64,000 bases of DNA, from positions 1,364,001 through 1,428,000 of the forward strand of contig CAWBRY010000001.1 of NCBI GenBank assembly GCA_963791295.1. The letters run 5' to 3'. The DNA comes from CAWBRY01 sp963791295 (GTDB lineage Bacteria > Bacteroidota > Bacteroidia > Chitinophagales > Chitinophagaceae). The translations under genes and the position numbers were made by a program. This document shows, one piece after another, positions 15,188 through 24,478 of this stretch. The notes below the pieces were generated by a model. That model saw nothing but the letters and a program-made list of their open reading frames with translations, had not been told where the DNA came from and ran no database searches. Numbering within the stretch: position 1 is the first letter of the stretch; each line of letters opens with the position of its first letter.

Positions 15188-16603
15188 ATGAAAAAGATAC
15201 CTATTCATACGAAGTCTAAAAAAATGCTGGCTGACCTGTTCACGCCTGCAGGCATTTACCTGCGGTTACGCGACAGGTTTAGGGATACGGTGCTTTTGGA
15301 GAGTACCGACCACCATGCCGCAGAGAATAGTTATTCTTTTATAGGTGTCAACGCTATTGCCGGTATCGAGTTCAGTTCTGCAGAAAGTATTGATCTAAAA
15401 TACCCGAATCGTCCACCCGAAAAATTGATGATCAAGGATGTTTCAGCGGTCCCAAGAATCATTTGGGATTTCATGAAACAGTTTGAAATAAGCGAAAAGG
15501 ATAATAATGAAGCTGATTTTGCTCAGGGTCTTTTTGGCTATACAGCCTATGATGCCGTACAGTTTTTTGATACCATCAAGTTGCGCGCCGAAAGCCGCAC
15601 GCATCCGGTTATCCCATTGATGCGTTATCGTTTGTACCAGTACGTTATTGCCATCAATCATTTCAAGGATGAGCTGATTATTTGTGAAAATTGCTTGCAG
15701 GGGCTGGAATCAGAATTGCCGCTGATAGAATCTTTGATCCGCAGCAAGGACGTGCCCGTGTATCCATTTTTAATCAGGGGAGAAGAAACATCTAACCAGG
15801 ACAATGAAGGATATAAATCTATTGTCCGGAAAGGGATCGAGAGCTGCCATCGAGGTGATGTATTTCAAATAGTTCTAAGCAGGCAATTTCAACAACCTTT
15901 TATCGGCGACGAATTCAATGTCTATAGGGCCCTACGAAGTATTAATCCATCTCCCTATTTGTTTTTCTTTGATTATGGAGATTATAAATTAATGGGTTCC
16001 TCTCCCGAAGCCCAGTTCCTGATCCATCAGACTAAAGCGATCTTACATCCCATTGCCGGCACCTTCAAGAGGACGGGTGATGACAAAACAGATCAATTGG
16101 CAACCGAAGCATTATTAGCAGATGCCAAAGAAAATGCAGAGCATGTCATGTTAGTGGACCTTGCGCGAAACGACCTAAGCCGGGTGTGTGACGATGTCCG
16201 TGTGGCTAATTTTCGACAGGTACAATATTTTTCTCATGTCATTCATTTGGTAAGTGAAGTGACGGGCAAGGTGAGAGAAGGCAGCAATACATTTGAATTA
16301 CTTGCCAAAACATTTCCTGCGGGCACCTTGAGCGGTGCTCCTAAATTTAAGGCAATGGAATTGATAGACCAGTATGAGCCTTCAGCAAGGAGTTTCTACG
16401 GAGGCGCCATTGGTTTTATGGGATTCAATGGAAGTTGTAACCATGCCATCATGATCCGTACGCTGTTAAGCAAGAATAATACACTGGTTTACCAGGCTGG
16501 TGCGGGAGTAGTGGCGGCTTCAATCCCTGAAAACGAACTGCAGGAAGTCAATAATAAATTGGGAGCGTTAAAAAAAGCGATCCTGATGGCTGAGACAATA
16601 TAA
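15188..16603 (+). CDS. trpE: Anthranilate synthase component I
   Basis: This 471-aa subunit converts chorismate to anthranilate using ammonia supplied by TrpG. The N-terminal feedback site LLES (residues 36-39), which binds tryptophan in TrpE, is present. The chorismate-binding domain carries GDVFQIVLSRQF, HVMLVDLARNDLSRVC, PAGTLSGAPKFKAMELID and YGGAIGFMGFNGSCNHA. Length is normal. A GGAAGGGA stretch precedes the ATG at 15188. It is the first structural gene of trpEGDCFBA, controlled by the attenuator upstream; both attenuation and allosteric inhibition by Trp are therefore expected. Confidence 0.97.
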   Translation: MKKIPIHTKSKKMLADLFTPAGIYLRLRDRFRDTVLLESTDHHAAENSYSFIGVNAIAGIEFSSAESIDLKYPNRPPEKLMIKDVSAVPRIIWDFMKQFEISEKDNNEADFAQGLFGYTAYDAVQFFDTIKLRAESRTHPVIPLMRYRLYQYVIAINHFKDELIICENCLQGLESELPLIESLIRSKDVPVYPFLIRGEETSNQDNEGYKSIVRKGIESCHRGDVFQIVLSRQFQQPFIGDEFNVYRALRSINPSPYLFFFDYGDYKLMGSSPEAQFLIHQTKAILHPIAGTFKRTGDDKTDQLATEALLADAKENAEHVMLVDLARNDLSRVCDDVRVANFRQVQYFSHVIHLVSEVTGKVREGSNTFELLAKTFPAGTLSGAPKFKAMELIDQYEPSARSFYGGAIGFMGFNGSCNHAIMIRTLLSKNNTLVYQAGAGVVAASIPENELQEVNNKLGALKKAILMAETI

Positions 16604-16667
16604 ATGCCTATTCAAAATGGAAGCACAAAGTCCAATCATATTTAGAAGAAAATTATAGCAGATTAAA

Positions 16668-17249
16668 GTGAAAATACTGGTATTTGATAATTACGATTCC
16701 TTTACCTATAACCTGGTACACCTGGTTGAAAAAATATTGCCGGCAAAGGTGGACGTATTTCGCAATGACGAGTTACCCATGGAGGATGTCAAAGCATATG
16801 ACAAGATCATTCTGTCCCCGGGACCGGGAATTCCGGAGGAAGCAGGTATGCTGCTTCCATTGATCAGGGAATATGCGAAAAGCAAATCCATACTGGGCGT
16901 ATGCCTGGGTCACCAGGCTATCGGCGAAGCTTTTGGCGGGGAATTGATAAACCTCTCCACCGTATATCATGGAGTAGCTACCAATATAAAAGTTGGAATT
17001 CCCGAATCAGGCAATGAAAGTCCATTGTTTAAAGGACTGCCAACAGAGTTTGAGGCCGGAAGATATCATAGCTGGATCATTTCGGATAACAACTTTCCAG
17101 AGGACCTCGAAGTAACTGCCCGCGATGATAATAATTATATCATGGCTTTGCAACACAAAACATTTGATGTGCAGGGTGTTCAATTTCACCCGGAAAGTGT
17201 GCTCACGCCGGAAGGAGAAGCAATCATGAGAAATTGGCTGGCTTCATGA
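16668..17249 (+). CDS. trpG: Anthranilate synthase component II (glutamine amidotransferase)
   Basis: This 193-aa class I glutamine amidotransferase supplies ammonia to TrpE. Visible motifs are NYDSFTYNLV at the start, the oxyanion strand SPGPGIPEEAG, the nucleophile Cys79 in GVCLGHQAIGE, and the His-Glu pair in VQFHPESVLTPEG. The start is GTG at 16668, matching the family N-terminus MKILVFDN. It is an unfused TrpG; the 64-bp gap after trpE has no visible terminator. Confidence 0.96.
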   Translation: MKILVFDNYDSFTYNLVHLVEKILPAKVDVFRNDELPMEDVKAYDKIILSPGPGIPEEAGMLLPLIREYAKSKSILGVCLGHQAIGEAFGGELINLSTVYHGVATNIKVGIPESGNESPLFKGLPTEFEAGRYHSWIISDNNFPEDLEVTARDDNNYIMALQHKTFDVQGVQFHPESVLTPEGEAIMRNWLAS

Positions 17250-17270
17250 TGGAAGCCGAATTAATAAATA

Positions 17271-18263
17271 ATGAAAAAGGTACTTCAATTATTATTTGAG
17301 CATAAGGCCCTCGACCGTTCATCGGCGAAAGAAGTCCTGGTGAATATTGGGAAGGGTGTCTATAATGAACATGAAGTAACCGCATTCATGACAGTTTACC
17401 TGATGCGCAGTATTACCATTGAAGAGTTGGAAGGTTTTCGTGATGCATTGCTCGAATTATGTGTCAGGGTAGATTTGAGTAATTACGAATTAATTGACAT
17501 TGTGGGCACGGGTGGCGATGGAAAGAATACGTTCAACATTTCGACACTCGCCTGTTTCCTGGTTGCGGGCGCCGGTCACAAAGTGGCCAAGCATGGCAAC
17601 TACGGAGCTTCTTCCATCAGCGGTGCAAGCAATGTGATGGAGCATTTGGGCTATAAATTCAAAAATGAAAACGAAAAATTAGAGCGAGAGGTTGATAAAG
17701 CAGGGATTTGTTATATGCATGCACCCTTATTTCATCCTGCGTTGAAGACTGTTGGACCGATCCGGAAAAATCTTGCGATGAGGACCTTTTTTAATATGCT
17801 GGGTCCTATGGTGAATCCTGCAAACCCTGCGGTTCAGTTGATCGGTGTTTATAATTTGGAGATGGCCCGCATCTATAATTATTTGCTGCAGCCGACTAAC
17901 AAATCTTTTACGATCATTCATGGGCTGGATGGATACGATGAAATTTCATTGACCAATGATACTAAAGTGATCACCAATGCAGGAGAAACGATCGTAACAC
18001 CCGAAAAGCTTGGCAAGAGAATGGTTTCTCCGTCGGATATCCGCGGCGGTTCAAGCGTGGAAGAATCAGCAAGAATATTTGTGAAGATCCTGGAAGGCGA
18101 AGGAACCTGGGCTCAGAATGCAGTCGTACTGGCTAATGCTGCCATGGCGCTTCATTGTACCGGCCATTTTCCATCATACGATGACGCATATCATGCGGCG
18201 GTAGAGAGCCTTGAGAGTGGGAAGGCAAAAAAATCTTTTACTGAACTGATCAGCATTCAATGA
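17271..18263 (+). CDS. trpD: Anthranilate phosphoribosyltransferase
   Basis: This 330-aa enzyme transfers phosphoribose from PRPP to anthranilate. The PRPP-binding signature GTGGDGKNTFNIST lies near residues 81-94, followed by KHGNYGASSISGASNVMEHLG and the conserved GPIRKNLAMRTFFNMLGPMVNP. It overlaps trpC by four bases (ATGA at 18260-18263), indicating translational coupling. Confidence 0.97.
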   Translation: MKKVLQLLFEHKALDRSSAKEVLVNIGKGVYNEHEVTAFMTVYLMRSITIEELEGFRDALLELCVRVDLSNYELIDIVGTGGDGKNTFNISTLACFLVAGAGHKVAKHGNYGASSISGASNVMEHLGYKFKNENEKLEREVDKAGICYMHAPLFHPALKTVGPIRKNLAMRTFFNMLGPMVNPANPAVQLIGVYNLEMARIYNYLLQPTNKSFTIIHGLDGYDEISLTNDTKVITNAGETIVTPEKLGKRMVSPSDIRGGSSVEESARIFVKILEGEGTWAQNAVVLANAAMALHCTGHFPSYDDAYHAAVESLESGKAKKSFTELISIQ

Positions 18264-19060
18264 ACATCCTGGATACCATCATAGCGGCCAAACGGAAACA
18301 GGTAACAGATGAGAAATTGCTGACTGCAGTAACGGAATTCGAGCGACAGCCGTTTTTCAAAAGAGACACGTTTTCACTTCGAAAATCTTTGTTTGATCCC
18401 GAAAAGACTGGGATCATCACAGAATTCAAAAGAAAATCTCCATCGAAAGGCATTATTAATAACCACGTTTCCGTGGAAGAAGTGACCAAAGCATATACCT
18501 TGCATGGTGCTTCTGGGCTATCCGTTCTCACAGATCGTTCATTTTTCGGCGGAGAAAAAAAAGATCTAAAAGATGCCCGGTTTAACCGGATCCCGATCCT
18601 TCAGAAAGATTTCATGATTGACGAATACCAGGTTGTTGAAGCCAAAGCAATTGGAGCGGATGTGATTCTTTTGATTGCCGCCTGTTTAACTCCCGGGGAA
18701 GTGAAAAAGCTGGCGACATTGGCGAAAAACCTGGGCCTGGAGGTTTTACTCGAACTGCATGCAGAGGATGAACTGGATCATATTTGTGCCGAGACCGAAC
18801 TGATTGGGATAAACAATCGAAACCTTCAAACCTTTGAAGTGGATATTGATCGCAGTCTGAAGATGGCTGAAAAAATACCGGCCGATAAGATCAAGATAGC
18901 GGAAAGCGGCATCCACTCGGTGAAAAATATAACGCTATTTAGGAACAAGGGGTTTGACGGGTTTCTGATTGGAGAAAATTTTATGAAGGATGAAAATCCG
19001 GGTAAGGCTTTTGAAAAATTTGTTGCTGAACTCCGGCAGGAACTCAAACCGTTACAATAG
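18260..19060 (+). CDS. trpC: Indole-3-glycerol phosphate synthase
   Basis: This 266-aa TIM-barrel enzyme closes the ring of CdRP to indole-3-glycerol phosphate. Typical segments are ILDTIIAAKRKQV at the N-terminus, the catalytic Glu-Lys region ITEFKRKSPSKG, VLTDRSFFGG, LQKDFMIDEYQ with the second catalytic Lys, INNRNLQTFEVD and AESGIH. It is a stand-alone TrpC, with trpF encoded separately and starting 6 bp later. Confidence 0.97.
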   Translation: MNILDTIIAAKRKQVTDEKLLTAVTEFERQPFFKRDTFSLRKSLFDPEKTGIITEFKRKSPSKGIINNHVSVEEVTKAYTLHGASGLSVLTDRSFFGGEKKDLKDARFNRIPILQKDFMIDEYQVVEAKAIGADVILLIAACLTPGEVKKLATLAKNLGLEVLLELHAEDELDHICAETELIGINNRNLQTFEVDIDRSLKMAEKIPADKIKIAESGIHSVKNITLFRNKGFDGFLIGENFMKDENPGKAFEKFVAELRQELKPLQ

Positions 19061-19066
19061 GAAGTT

Positions 19067-19714
19067 ATGAATATTAAAGTCTGCGGCATCACCCAACTCA
19101 AGCAAATGCACCAATTGGAAGGCTTGGATATTGATTTTGCGGGAATGGTATTTTATAAGGAGTCAGTTCGCTACGCCGGAGACAAAATTTCCGGCAGCGA
19201 AGTGAAGGAAGCAGATTTTGATTTGAGAAAAGTGGGAGTCTTTGTCAATCAATCTTACGATGAGATTATGGCCACGATTGAAGACTACGGCCTGGACGTG
19301 GTGCAACTGCACGGAGATGAATCTCCCGATCTATGCGAGGAACTTTCGGAAAATACGGAAGTGATCAAGGCCTTTCGTATTCCTCCGGGAAATAGCGTTC
19401 ATATAGATAAAATGGTTCAGCCATACGATTCCGTATGTGATTATTATCTCTTTGACACCGGCGGTCACAAAGAAAGCTTTGGCGGCACAGGGCAACAATT
19501 TGATTGGGATTTACTCAGTAAGAGCAAAATAGAAAAGCCATTTTTTTTGAGTGGCGGCATCGGACTCGAAGATGTTCAACGAATAAGGGCTATTAAACAT
19601 CCCGATTTTTATGCAGTCGACCTGAACAGCAAATTTGAAAGAAGTCCGGGCATAAAAGATATGGCCTTGTTACTACAATTTATTCAGTCGCTGAAAAAGG
19701 CACTGAAGTCATAG
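19067..19714 (+). CDS. trpF: Phosphoribosylanthranilate isomerase
   Basis: This 215-aa TIM barrel carries out the Amadori rearrangement of PRA to CdRP. The catalytic Cys is in KVCGIT (residue 6), and the family segments VVQLHGDESPDLC, FDTGG, LSGGIG and AVDLNSKFERSPGIKD, with the catalytic Asp, are present. Spacing to trpC and trpB (6 and 13 bp) shows a single transcription unit. Confidence 0.96.
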   Translation: MNIKVCGITQLKQMHQLEGLDIDFAGMVFYKESVRYAGDKISGSEVKEADFDLRKVGVFVNQSYDEIMATIEDYGLDVVQLHGDESPDLCEELSENTEVIKAFRIPPGNSVHIDKMVQPYDSVCDYYLFDTGGHKESFGGTGQQFDWDLLSKSKIEKPFFLSGGIGLEDVQRIRAIKHPDFYAVDLNSKFERSPGIKDMALLLQFIQSLKKALKS

Positions 19715-19727
19715 AGCAGAAGATGCA

Positions 19728-20999
19728 ATGAAAAAAGAATTAAAATCAGAAAACGGCAATAAAATCCCGAACGACTGGAGCCCAATCACGATTGGCATGA
19801 AAGAGTATCCCAGTGAGCAGGGATATTTTGGAAGTTTTGGCGGCGCTTTTATTCCGGAAATGCTTCATCGCAATGTTGAAGAGCTTCGCCTTAGATACCT
19901 GGAGATAATCAATGATGTTTCTTTTCGCGAAGAATTTACCAGTCTATTGAAGGATTATGCCGGCCGGCCGACGCCATTGTATGCTGCAGGGCGGTTGAGT
20001 GAAAAATATAAAACACAGATATTTTTGAAAAGAGAGGACCTGTGTCATACAGGCGCTCACAAGATCAACAATACAATTGGGCAGATCCTATTGGCCGAAC
20101 GCCTGGGTAAAAAAAGGATTATCGCCGAAACAGGCGCCGGGCAACATGGAGTGGCGACGGCTACCGTGTGTGCATTGAAAGGAGTCGAATGCATTGTGTA
20201 CATGGGTGAGAAAGATATAGAACGACAGGCTCCAAACGTAGCGAGAATGAAAATGCTGGGGGCAAGGGTAATCCCTGCAACTTCCGGTAGCAAGACATTA
20301 AAAGATGCAACCAATGAGGCTATCCGCGACTGGATCAACAATCCGCGCGATACGCATTATATTCTGGGGAGTGTCGTCGGTCCGCATCCGTATCCTGATA
20401 TGGTGGCTCATTTTCAAAGCGTGATCAGTGAAGAGATCCGTTGGCAGTTGGATGAAAAGAATTTATTACAAAAACACAGAGCGCATCCCTTAATATTAAC
20501 CCATGTGATGGCCTGCGTGGGTGGAGGTAGTAATGCTGCAGGAGCGTTTTATCATTTTCTGAACGAGGACAGAATTGAATTGATCGCTGTCGAGGCTGCT
20601 GGTCATGGAATTCAATCTGGAATGAGCGCCGCAACAACACAATTAGGAACTCCTGGAATATTGCACGGAAGTAAGAGCCTGGTGATGCAATCAGAAGACG
20701 GGCAGGTGATCGAGCCGCACAGCATATCCGCCGGACTGGATTACCCAGGGATTGGCCCTTTGCTGGCACACCTCTATAAGAGCGGCCGTGCTAAATTCCT
20801 CAGTGCGACAGATGAGGAGGCTCTCGCGGCAGGTTTCGAGCTGGCGAAACTGGAAGGCATCATTCCTGCTCTGGAGACCGCACATGCACTTGCTGCGTTA
20901 AAACAATTGAAGTTCAAAACGGATGACGTGGTCGTGCTTTGCCTGAGTGGGAGAGGAGATAAGGATTTGTCAACTTATATGAAGGCGATGGCGAGGTGA
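19728..20999 (+). CDS. trpB: Tryptophan synthase beta chain
   Basis: This 423-aa PLP enzyme condenses indole with serine. The PLP lysine is in HTGAHKINNT near residue 110, with FGGAFIPE upstream, ETGAGQHGV, the glycine-rich phosphate loop ACVGGGSNAAG, SGLDYPG-like SAGLDYPGIGP and the C-terminal LSGRGDKDLST. About 20 extra N-terminal residues precede the core, as in some TrpB proteins. The stop codon TGA (20997-20999) lies inside the first unit of a heptanucleotide repeat array, so the last two residues are encoded by the repeat edge. Confidence 0.97.
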   Translation: MKKELKSENGNKIPNDWSPITIGMKEYPSEQGYFGSFGGAFIPEMLHRNVEELRLRYLEIINDVSFREEFTSLLKDYAGRPTPLYAAGRLSEKYKTQIFLKREDLCHTGAHKINNTIGQILLAERLGKKRIIAETGAGQHGVATATVCALKGVECIVYMGEKDIERQAPNVARMKMLGARVIPATSGSKTLKDATNEAIRDWINNPRDTHYILGSVVGPHPYPDMVAHFQSVISEEIRWQLDEKNLLQKHRAHPLILTHVMACVGGGSNAAGAFYHFLNEDRIELIAVEAAGHGIQSGMSAATTQLGTPGILHGSKSLVMQSEDGQVIEPHSISAGLDYPGIGPLLAHLYKSGRAKFLSATDEEALAAGFELAKLEGIIPALETAHALAALKQLKFKTDDVVVLCLSGRGDKDLSTYMKAMAR

Positions 21000-21091
21000 G
21001 TGGTGAATGGTGAGTGGTGAATGGTGAGTGGTGAGTGGTGAGTGGTGAGTGGTGAGTGGTGAGTGGTGAGTGGTGAGTGGTGAGTGGTGAG
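20995..21091 (+). repeat. Tandem heptanucleotide array GGTGAGT, 13.9 copies
   Basis: Thirteen complete 7-nt units and one 6-nt unit run without interruption; the units at 21002 and 21016 are GGTGAAT, all others GGTGAGT. The array begins in the last codons of trpB, includes its TGA stop and fills most of the trpB-trpA spacer. Each unit contains TGA, and the unit length of 7 places TGA in all three frames, so no long frame can pass. Confidence 0.97.
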
Positions 21092-21116
21092 AAATTTTAA
21101 TTATTTATATTTTTCT

Positions 21117-21899
21117 ATGATCGAAAAGGTTCCCAATAGACTAGCCAAATTGTTTTCCAACAAGCAAAAGGTATTAAATATCTATTGCACTGCCGGCTAT
21201 CCACATTTGAACTCCACATTAGAAATAATGAGGGCACTGGAGAAAAACGGTGCCGACATCATCGAACTCGGCATGCCTTATAGCGACCCGCTGGCAGACG
21301 GTCCCGTTATCCAACATAGCAGCCAGCAGGCATTGGCGAATGGGATGACATTGATGATACTATTTGACCAACTGAAAGAATTCAGAAGAGAAGTCCAAAT
21401 ACCTGTTATCCTCATGGGATATATGAATCCCGTTTTACAGTTCGGGTTTGAAAAATTTTGTGAGGAAGCTGCCCGTGTAGATGTGGATGGATTGATCCTG
21501 CCCGATTTGCCAGAATTTGAATTCGAGTCGGAATATGCCGCTATCATTCACAAACACGGCCTGGATTTTATCTTTTTGATCACCCCTGAAACTTCAGAAG
21601 AGAGAATAAGAAAGCTGGACAACTTAAGCAGCGGTTTTTTGTACGCCGTTTCAGCTTCCTCCACAACGGGAAACTCCGGGCATCAGGGTGACCTGGACAG
21701 CTACCTTTCACGCCTCAATAAAATGGATCTCAAGAACCCTGTTCTGGTCGGTTTTGGGATAAAGGACAAGGTGGGTTTTGAGGCCGCCAGCCGTTATTCC
21801 CGCGGCGCGATCATCGGCAGCGCCTTCATTCGCGCTTTGGAGGGGGCCGCAAAGCCGGAAGCAGCCACGCGGGCATTTCTTACGTCTATTTTGGGTTGA
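21117..21899 (+). CDS. trpA: Tryptophan synthase alpha chain
   Basis: This 260-aa TIM barrel cleaves indole-3-glycerol phosphate to indole and passes it to TrpB. The catalytic Glu and Asp are in DIIELGMPYSDPLADGP; YCTAGYP, GLILPDLP, SASSTTG and VGFGI are also present. The ATG at 21117 is chosen: an in-frame GTG at 21084 lies inside the heptamer array and would add 11 non-homologous residues. It is the last gene of the operon, separated from trpB by 117 bp, unusual because trpB and trpA are normally nearly adjacent. Confidence 0.95.
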   Translation: MIEKVPNRLAKLFSNKQKVLNIYCTAGYPHLNSTLEIMRALEKNGADIIELGMPYSDPLADGPVIQHSSQQALANGMTLMILFDQLKEFRREVQIPVILMGYMNPVLQFGFEKFCEEAARVDVDGLILPDLPEFEFESEYAAIIHKHGLDFIFLITPETSEERIRKLDNLSSGFLYAVSASSTTGNSGHQGDLDSYLSRLNKMDLKNPVLVGFGIKDKVGFEAASRYSRGAIIGSAFIRALEGAAKPEAATRAFLTSILG

Positions 21900-21980
21900 C
21901 CGGCTTTAACTTCTCAGCTTCATTTTGTAACTTTGGATGTTTTCTGACCTCCCTTTAGCCATGGGAACCAAACCCTTAAT

Positions 21981-23075
21981 ATGAAACATTTTCTGTTAGT
22001 TTTTCTTCTATCTCCACTGCTCATATTTGCCCAAACCGAAACAAAAAAATTTACTCTTATATGCACCGTAACTGGCGTAGCGAACGGTACGGATGTTCAT
22101 CTATACCGTGACGGCCAAAACGAAGAAGTTGGATCGGCAAAGGTGCAGAACAACAGTTTCGTCATTAAGGGCAGCGTTTCGGAGCCGACCTTATGTTTTG
22201 TAGTTGTCGGGAACGGCAACCCTATTGAAGTCTACCTGGAAAATAGCACGATAACGGTGACTCCCGATAAAGCCCGGCCCGGCAAATTCATTATTACGGG
22301 CTCAAAAACCCATCGTGACTTTCAGGATTTCACAATTAAGTTCATTCCGTTGGTGCAGCAATTGAGTAGCCTGGCTACATCGATCAATGCGATGCCGGCA
22401 GGATCGGAGAGGGACGGACTGATGAATATTTATACTAATACCCAGCAGAATATTCAGCAAGAGATCGATAAGTTTGTTACTAATAAACACAACTCCGTTG
22501 TCGCCTCATTTGCTTTGAGGATCACTTCGAATTTTTATGACGACCCCCTTCTACTGGAGACCAGGTTTAACCGCCTGGATCAATCTGTAAGAAATAGCGA
22601 GGAAGGAAAAACGCTTGCGAACAAGATCGCTGCAAGCAAAATTGGGGCAATAGGGACACAGGCACTGGATTTCACTCAGCCCGACACGACGGGCCAGCCA
22701 CTATCGCTTTCTTCTTTCCAGGGAAAATACGTTCTGGTTGACTTTTGGGCCAGTTGGTGCGGACCCTGCAGGTACGAGAATCCCAATGTGGTTGACAATT
22801 TTAATAAGTTTAAGCAAAAGAATTTTACGGTGCTTGGTGTATCATTAGACAGGCCGGGGCAGAAAGAAAATTGGTTAAAGGCCATCAAGAAAGATAATCT
22901 CCAATGGAGCCATGTCAGCGACCTTAAATTTTGGGATAATGCTGCGGCTAAGCTATACCGTATCTCGCAAATCCCGCAAAATCTGCTCGTAGATCCACAT
23001 GGCAAGATCATTGCAAAGAATCTTCGTGGGCCAGCATTGGAAGCCAAGCTATGTGAGATATTTGGGTGCAATTGA
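21981..23075 (+). CDS. TlpA-like thioredoxin protein with N-terminal DUF4369 domain
   Basis: This 364-aa protein has a signal peptide (MKHFLLVFLLSPLLIFAQ), a beta-rich DUF4369 domain over about residues 25-125, a helical linker, and a C-terminal AhpC/TlpA thioredoxin fold with the redox motif WASWCGPC near residue 257 and a cis-Pro segment ISQIPQNLLVDPHG. Such proteins are periplasmic thiol-disulfide oxidoreductases common in Bacteroidota. The stop codon at 23073-23075 runs straight into a heptamer repeat array. Confidence 0.92.
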   Translation: MKHFLLVFLLSPLLIFAQTETKKFTLICTVTGVANGTDVHLYRDGQNEEVGSAKVQNNSFVIKGSVSEPTLCFVVVGNGNPIEVYLENSTITVTPDKARPGKFIITGSKTHRDFQDFTIKFIPLVQQLSSLATSINAMPAGSERDGLMNIYTNTQQNIQQEIDKFVTNKHNSVVASFALRITSNFYDDPLLLETRFNRLDQSVRNSEEGKTLANKIAASKIGAIGTQALDFTQPDTTGQPLSLSSFQGKYVLVDFWASWCGPCRYENPNVVDNFNKFKQKNFTVLGVSLDRPGQKENWLKAIKKDNLQWSHVSDLKFWDNAAAKLYRISQIPQNLLVDPHGKIIAKNLRGPALEAKLCEIFGCN

Positions 23076-23220
23076 GTGAATGGTGAGTGGTGAGTGGTGA
23101 GAAATGAAAAATTTTACATCATAAGAAATAAGTTCCTGGCTGAACAGCAGTTCACCACTCACAACTCACTCACTCACCACTCACCACTCACCACTCACCA
23201 ACTCACCACTCACCACTCAC
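23075..23220. repeat. Inverted pair of GGTGAGT heptamer arrays between convergent genes
   Basis: From 23075 to 23101 there are 3.9 units (AGTGAAT, then GGTGAGT twice and GGTGAG). After about 50 bp of unique AT-rich sequence, 23152-23220 holds roughly nine units of the reverse complement ACTCACC, some degenerate. Each array reads GGTGAGT in the direction of the gene it follows, so a transcript crossing the region could fold into a long stem of about 20 bp. Confidence 0.93.
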
Positions 23221-23227
23221 ATCTCCC

Positions 23228-24334
23228 TTAGTTGACATCCTTCCCCTTTCCCAACTTATCGATCATCGTTTCCACAGTCGTTTTATTAAGTTGATTGGGT
23301 GCCATAGGCAAAGCTAGTTTTGCATACTTCAATGCATTTTTATAATCCCCCAACGCCGAATAACCTCGCGTCAGTCCAACCAGCGTAGTGAATTGATTGG
23401 GATTTTTGTCGCTATTCATTTTGAAAACATCAAAGGCTTCCTTGTACATCTTTGATCCAATCAATTGGCGGCCGTATTGATGGATCTCAAACACATTACC
23501 CAAAGGCAATGCCTTCTTCATCACTTCGGTAGCTTCCGCGCCGCGGCCAAGTTTTTGCAGGATCTGGGCCTTTGTGCTCCATGCCTGGAACACTCTATCA
23601 CCCCCAAAAGTCAGACCAGTAGCGGAATCTGACCACATAAGGGCCTCTTCCAGGTTGGTGTTGTTCTGCACCGACCATTGTGCGGCCTGGTCCCAGGCAT
23701 TCCAGCTGAATCCTTTGTCGGAACGCAATTCCTTTCTAAAGGATTCCACCTGAGTTTTCCTATAATCGACATCGATCTTGAAAGGGATCGACAACTTTTC
23801 CCATTGCAATGCAACGATAGCACTTGTATCAGTCTCGTTCATGAACTCATATTTCAGCCATTCCACATTTCTGTCCAATAATTGAGGCTTAACCTTAACT
23901 CTCAGCGCATCTTCTTTGGCGTCATAATAAAACTGGCCCCAGGAACTGGAATTTTTTGAAAATATCAACGTGCATTCAGCAGAATCATAGGCCACAAAGA
24001 AACCATATTTGCCAGCAGGCAGTGCTTGTCCTTCCACCTTCACGTCGGTTGAAAATTCCATCGTCGTATTCTCATTGGCACCCGCCCTCCAGGGAGCTGA
24101 TTTGCTACTGCCAAATCCCGGATCTGTAAATCCAGCGGCGACCAATTGCCCCCAAATCTTTCCTTCCCGACCCTTCACTCCCGGCCGATCGTAATGAATG
24201 CTGACATCGGTGATACCGATACGTTCACTCACGGATGCTTTTCGATTGCCTCCGCTGGGCAGCGATGTCAATTGGGCAAACGAAATGGAGGTGAGAATCG
24301 CCAACATCAGGAAGACTGAAGCAATTTTTTTCAT
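23228..24334 (-). CDS. DUF2911 domain protein with C-terminal TPR
   Basis: This 368-aa protein has a signal peptide (MKKIASVFLMLAILTSISFA). Residues 25-180 form a DUF2911 domain, recognisable from DVSIHYDRPGVKGREGKIWG, WRAGANENTTMEFS and LPAGKYGFFV. The C-terminal 150 residues are helical TPR-like repeats (AEATEVMKKALPLG, YKNALKYAKLALPMAPNQ). DUF2911 is widespread in Bacteroidota and uncharacterised. Periplasmic location is inferred from the signal. Confidence 0.9.
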   Translation of the reverse strand: MKKIASVFLMLAILTSISFAQLTSLPSGGNRKASVSERIGITDVSIHYDRPGVKGREGKIWGQLVAAGFTDPGFGSSKSAPWRAGANENTTMEFSTDVKVEGQALPAGKYGFFVAYDSAECTLIFSKNSSSWGQFYYDAKEDALRVKVKPQLLDRNVEWLKYEFMNETDTSAIVALQWEKLSIPFKIDVDYRKTQVESFRKELRSDKGFSWNAWDQAAQWSVQNNTNLEEALMWSDSATGLTFGGDRVFQAWSTKAQILQKLGRGAEATEVMKKALPLGNVFEIHQYGRQLIGSKMYKEAFDVFKMNSDKNPNQFTTLVGLTRGYSALGDYKNALKYAKLALPMAPNQLNKTTVETMIDKLGKGKDVN

Positions 24335-24478
24335 AAACTTAGTTTTAGTAAGCCAAGCTACGGAAAGAATTGAGCCTGCTTAGAAAGATTTATACCAGTG
24401 CTTTTTGCATAGGATAAGCAGTGAAGGGCGATGATGTGAGGCAGCCGCTTGCCCGGGGAACGGTACCTTTAGCCCAAA

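Noticed and set aside
20995..21091. CRISPR-like or minisatellite coding array
   Set aside because: Units are 7 nt without spacers, and TGA falls in all frames, so it is neither CRISPR nor protein coding.
21084..21116. Upstream GTG start of trpA inside the heptamer array
   Set aside because: It would add 11 residues with no homology to TrpA and starts within the repeat; ATG at 21117 fits the family N-terminus.
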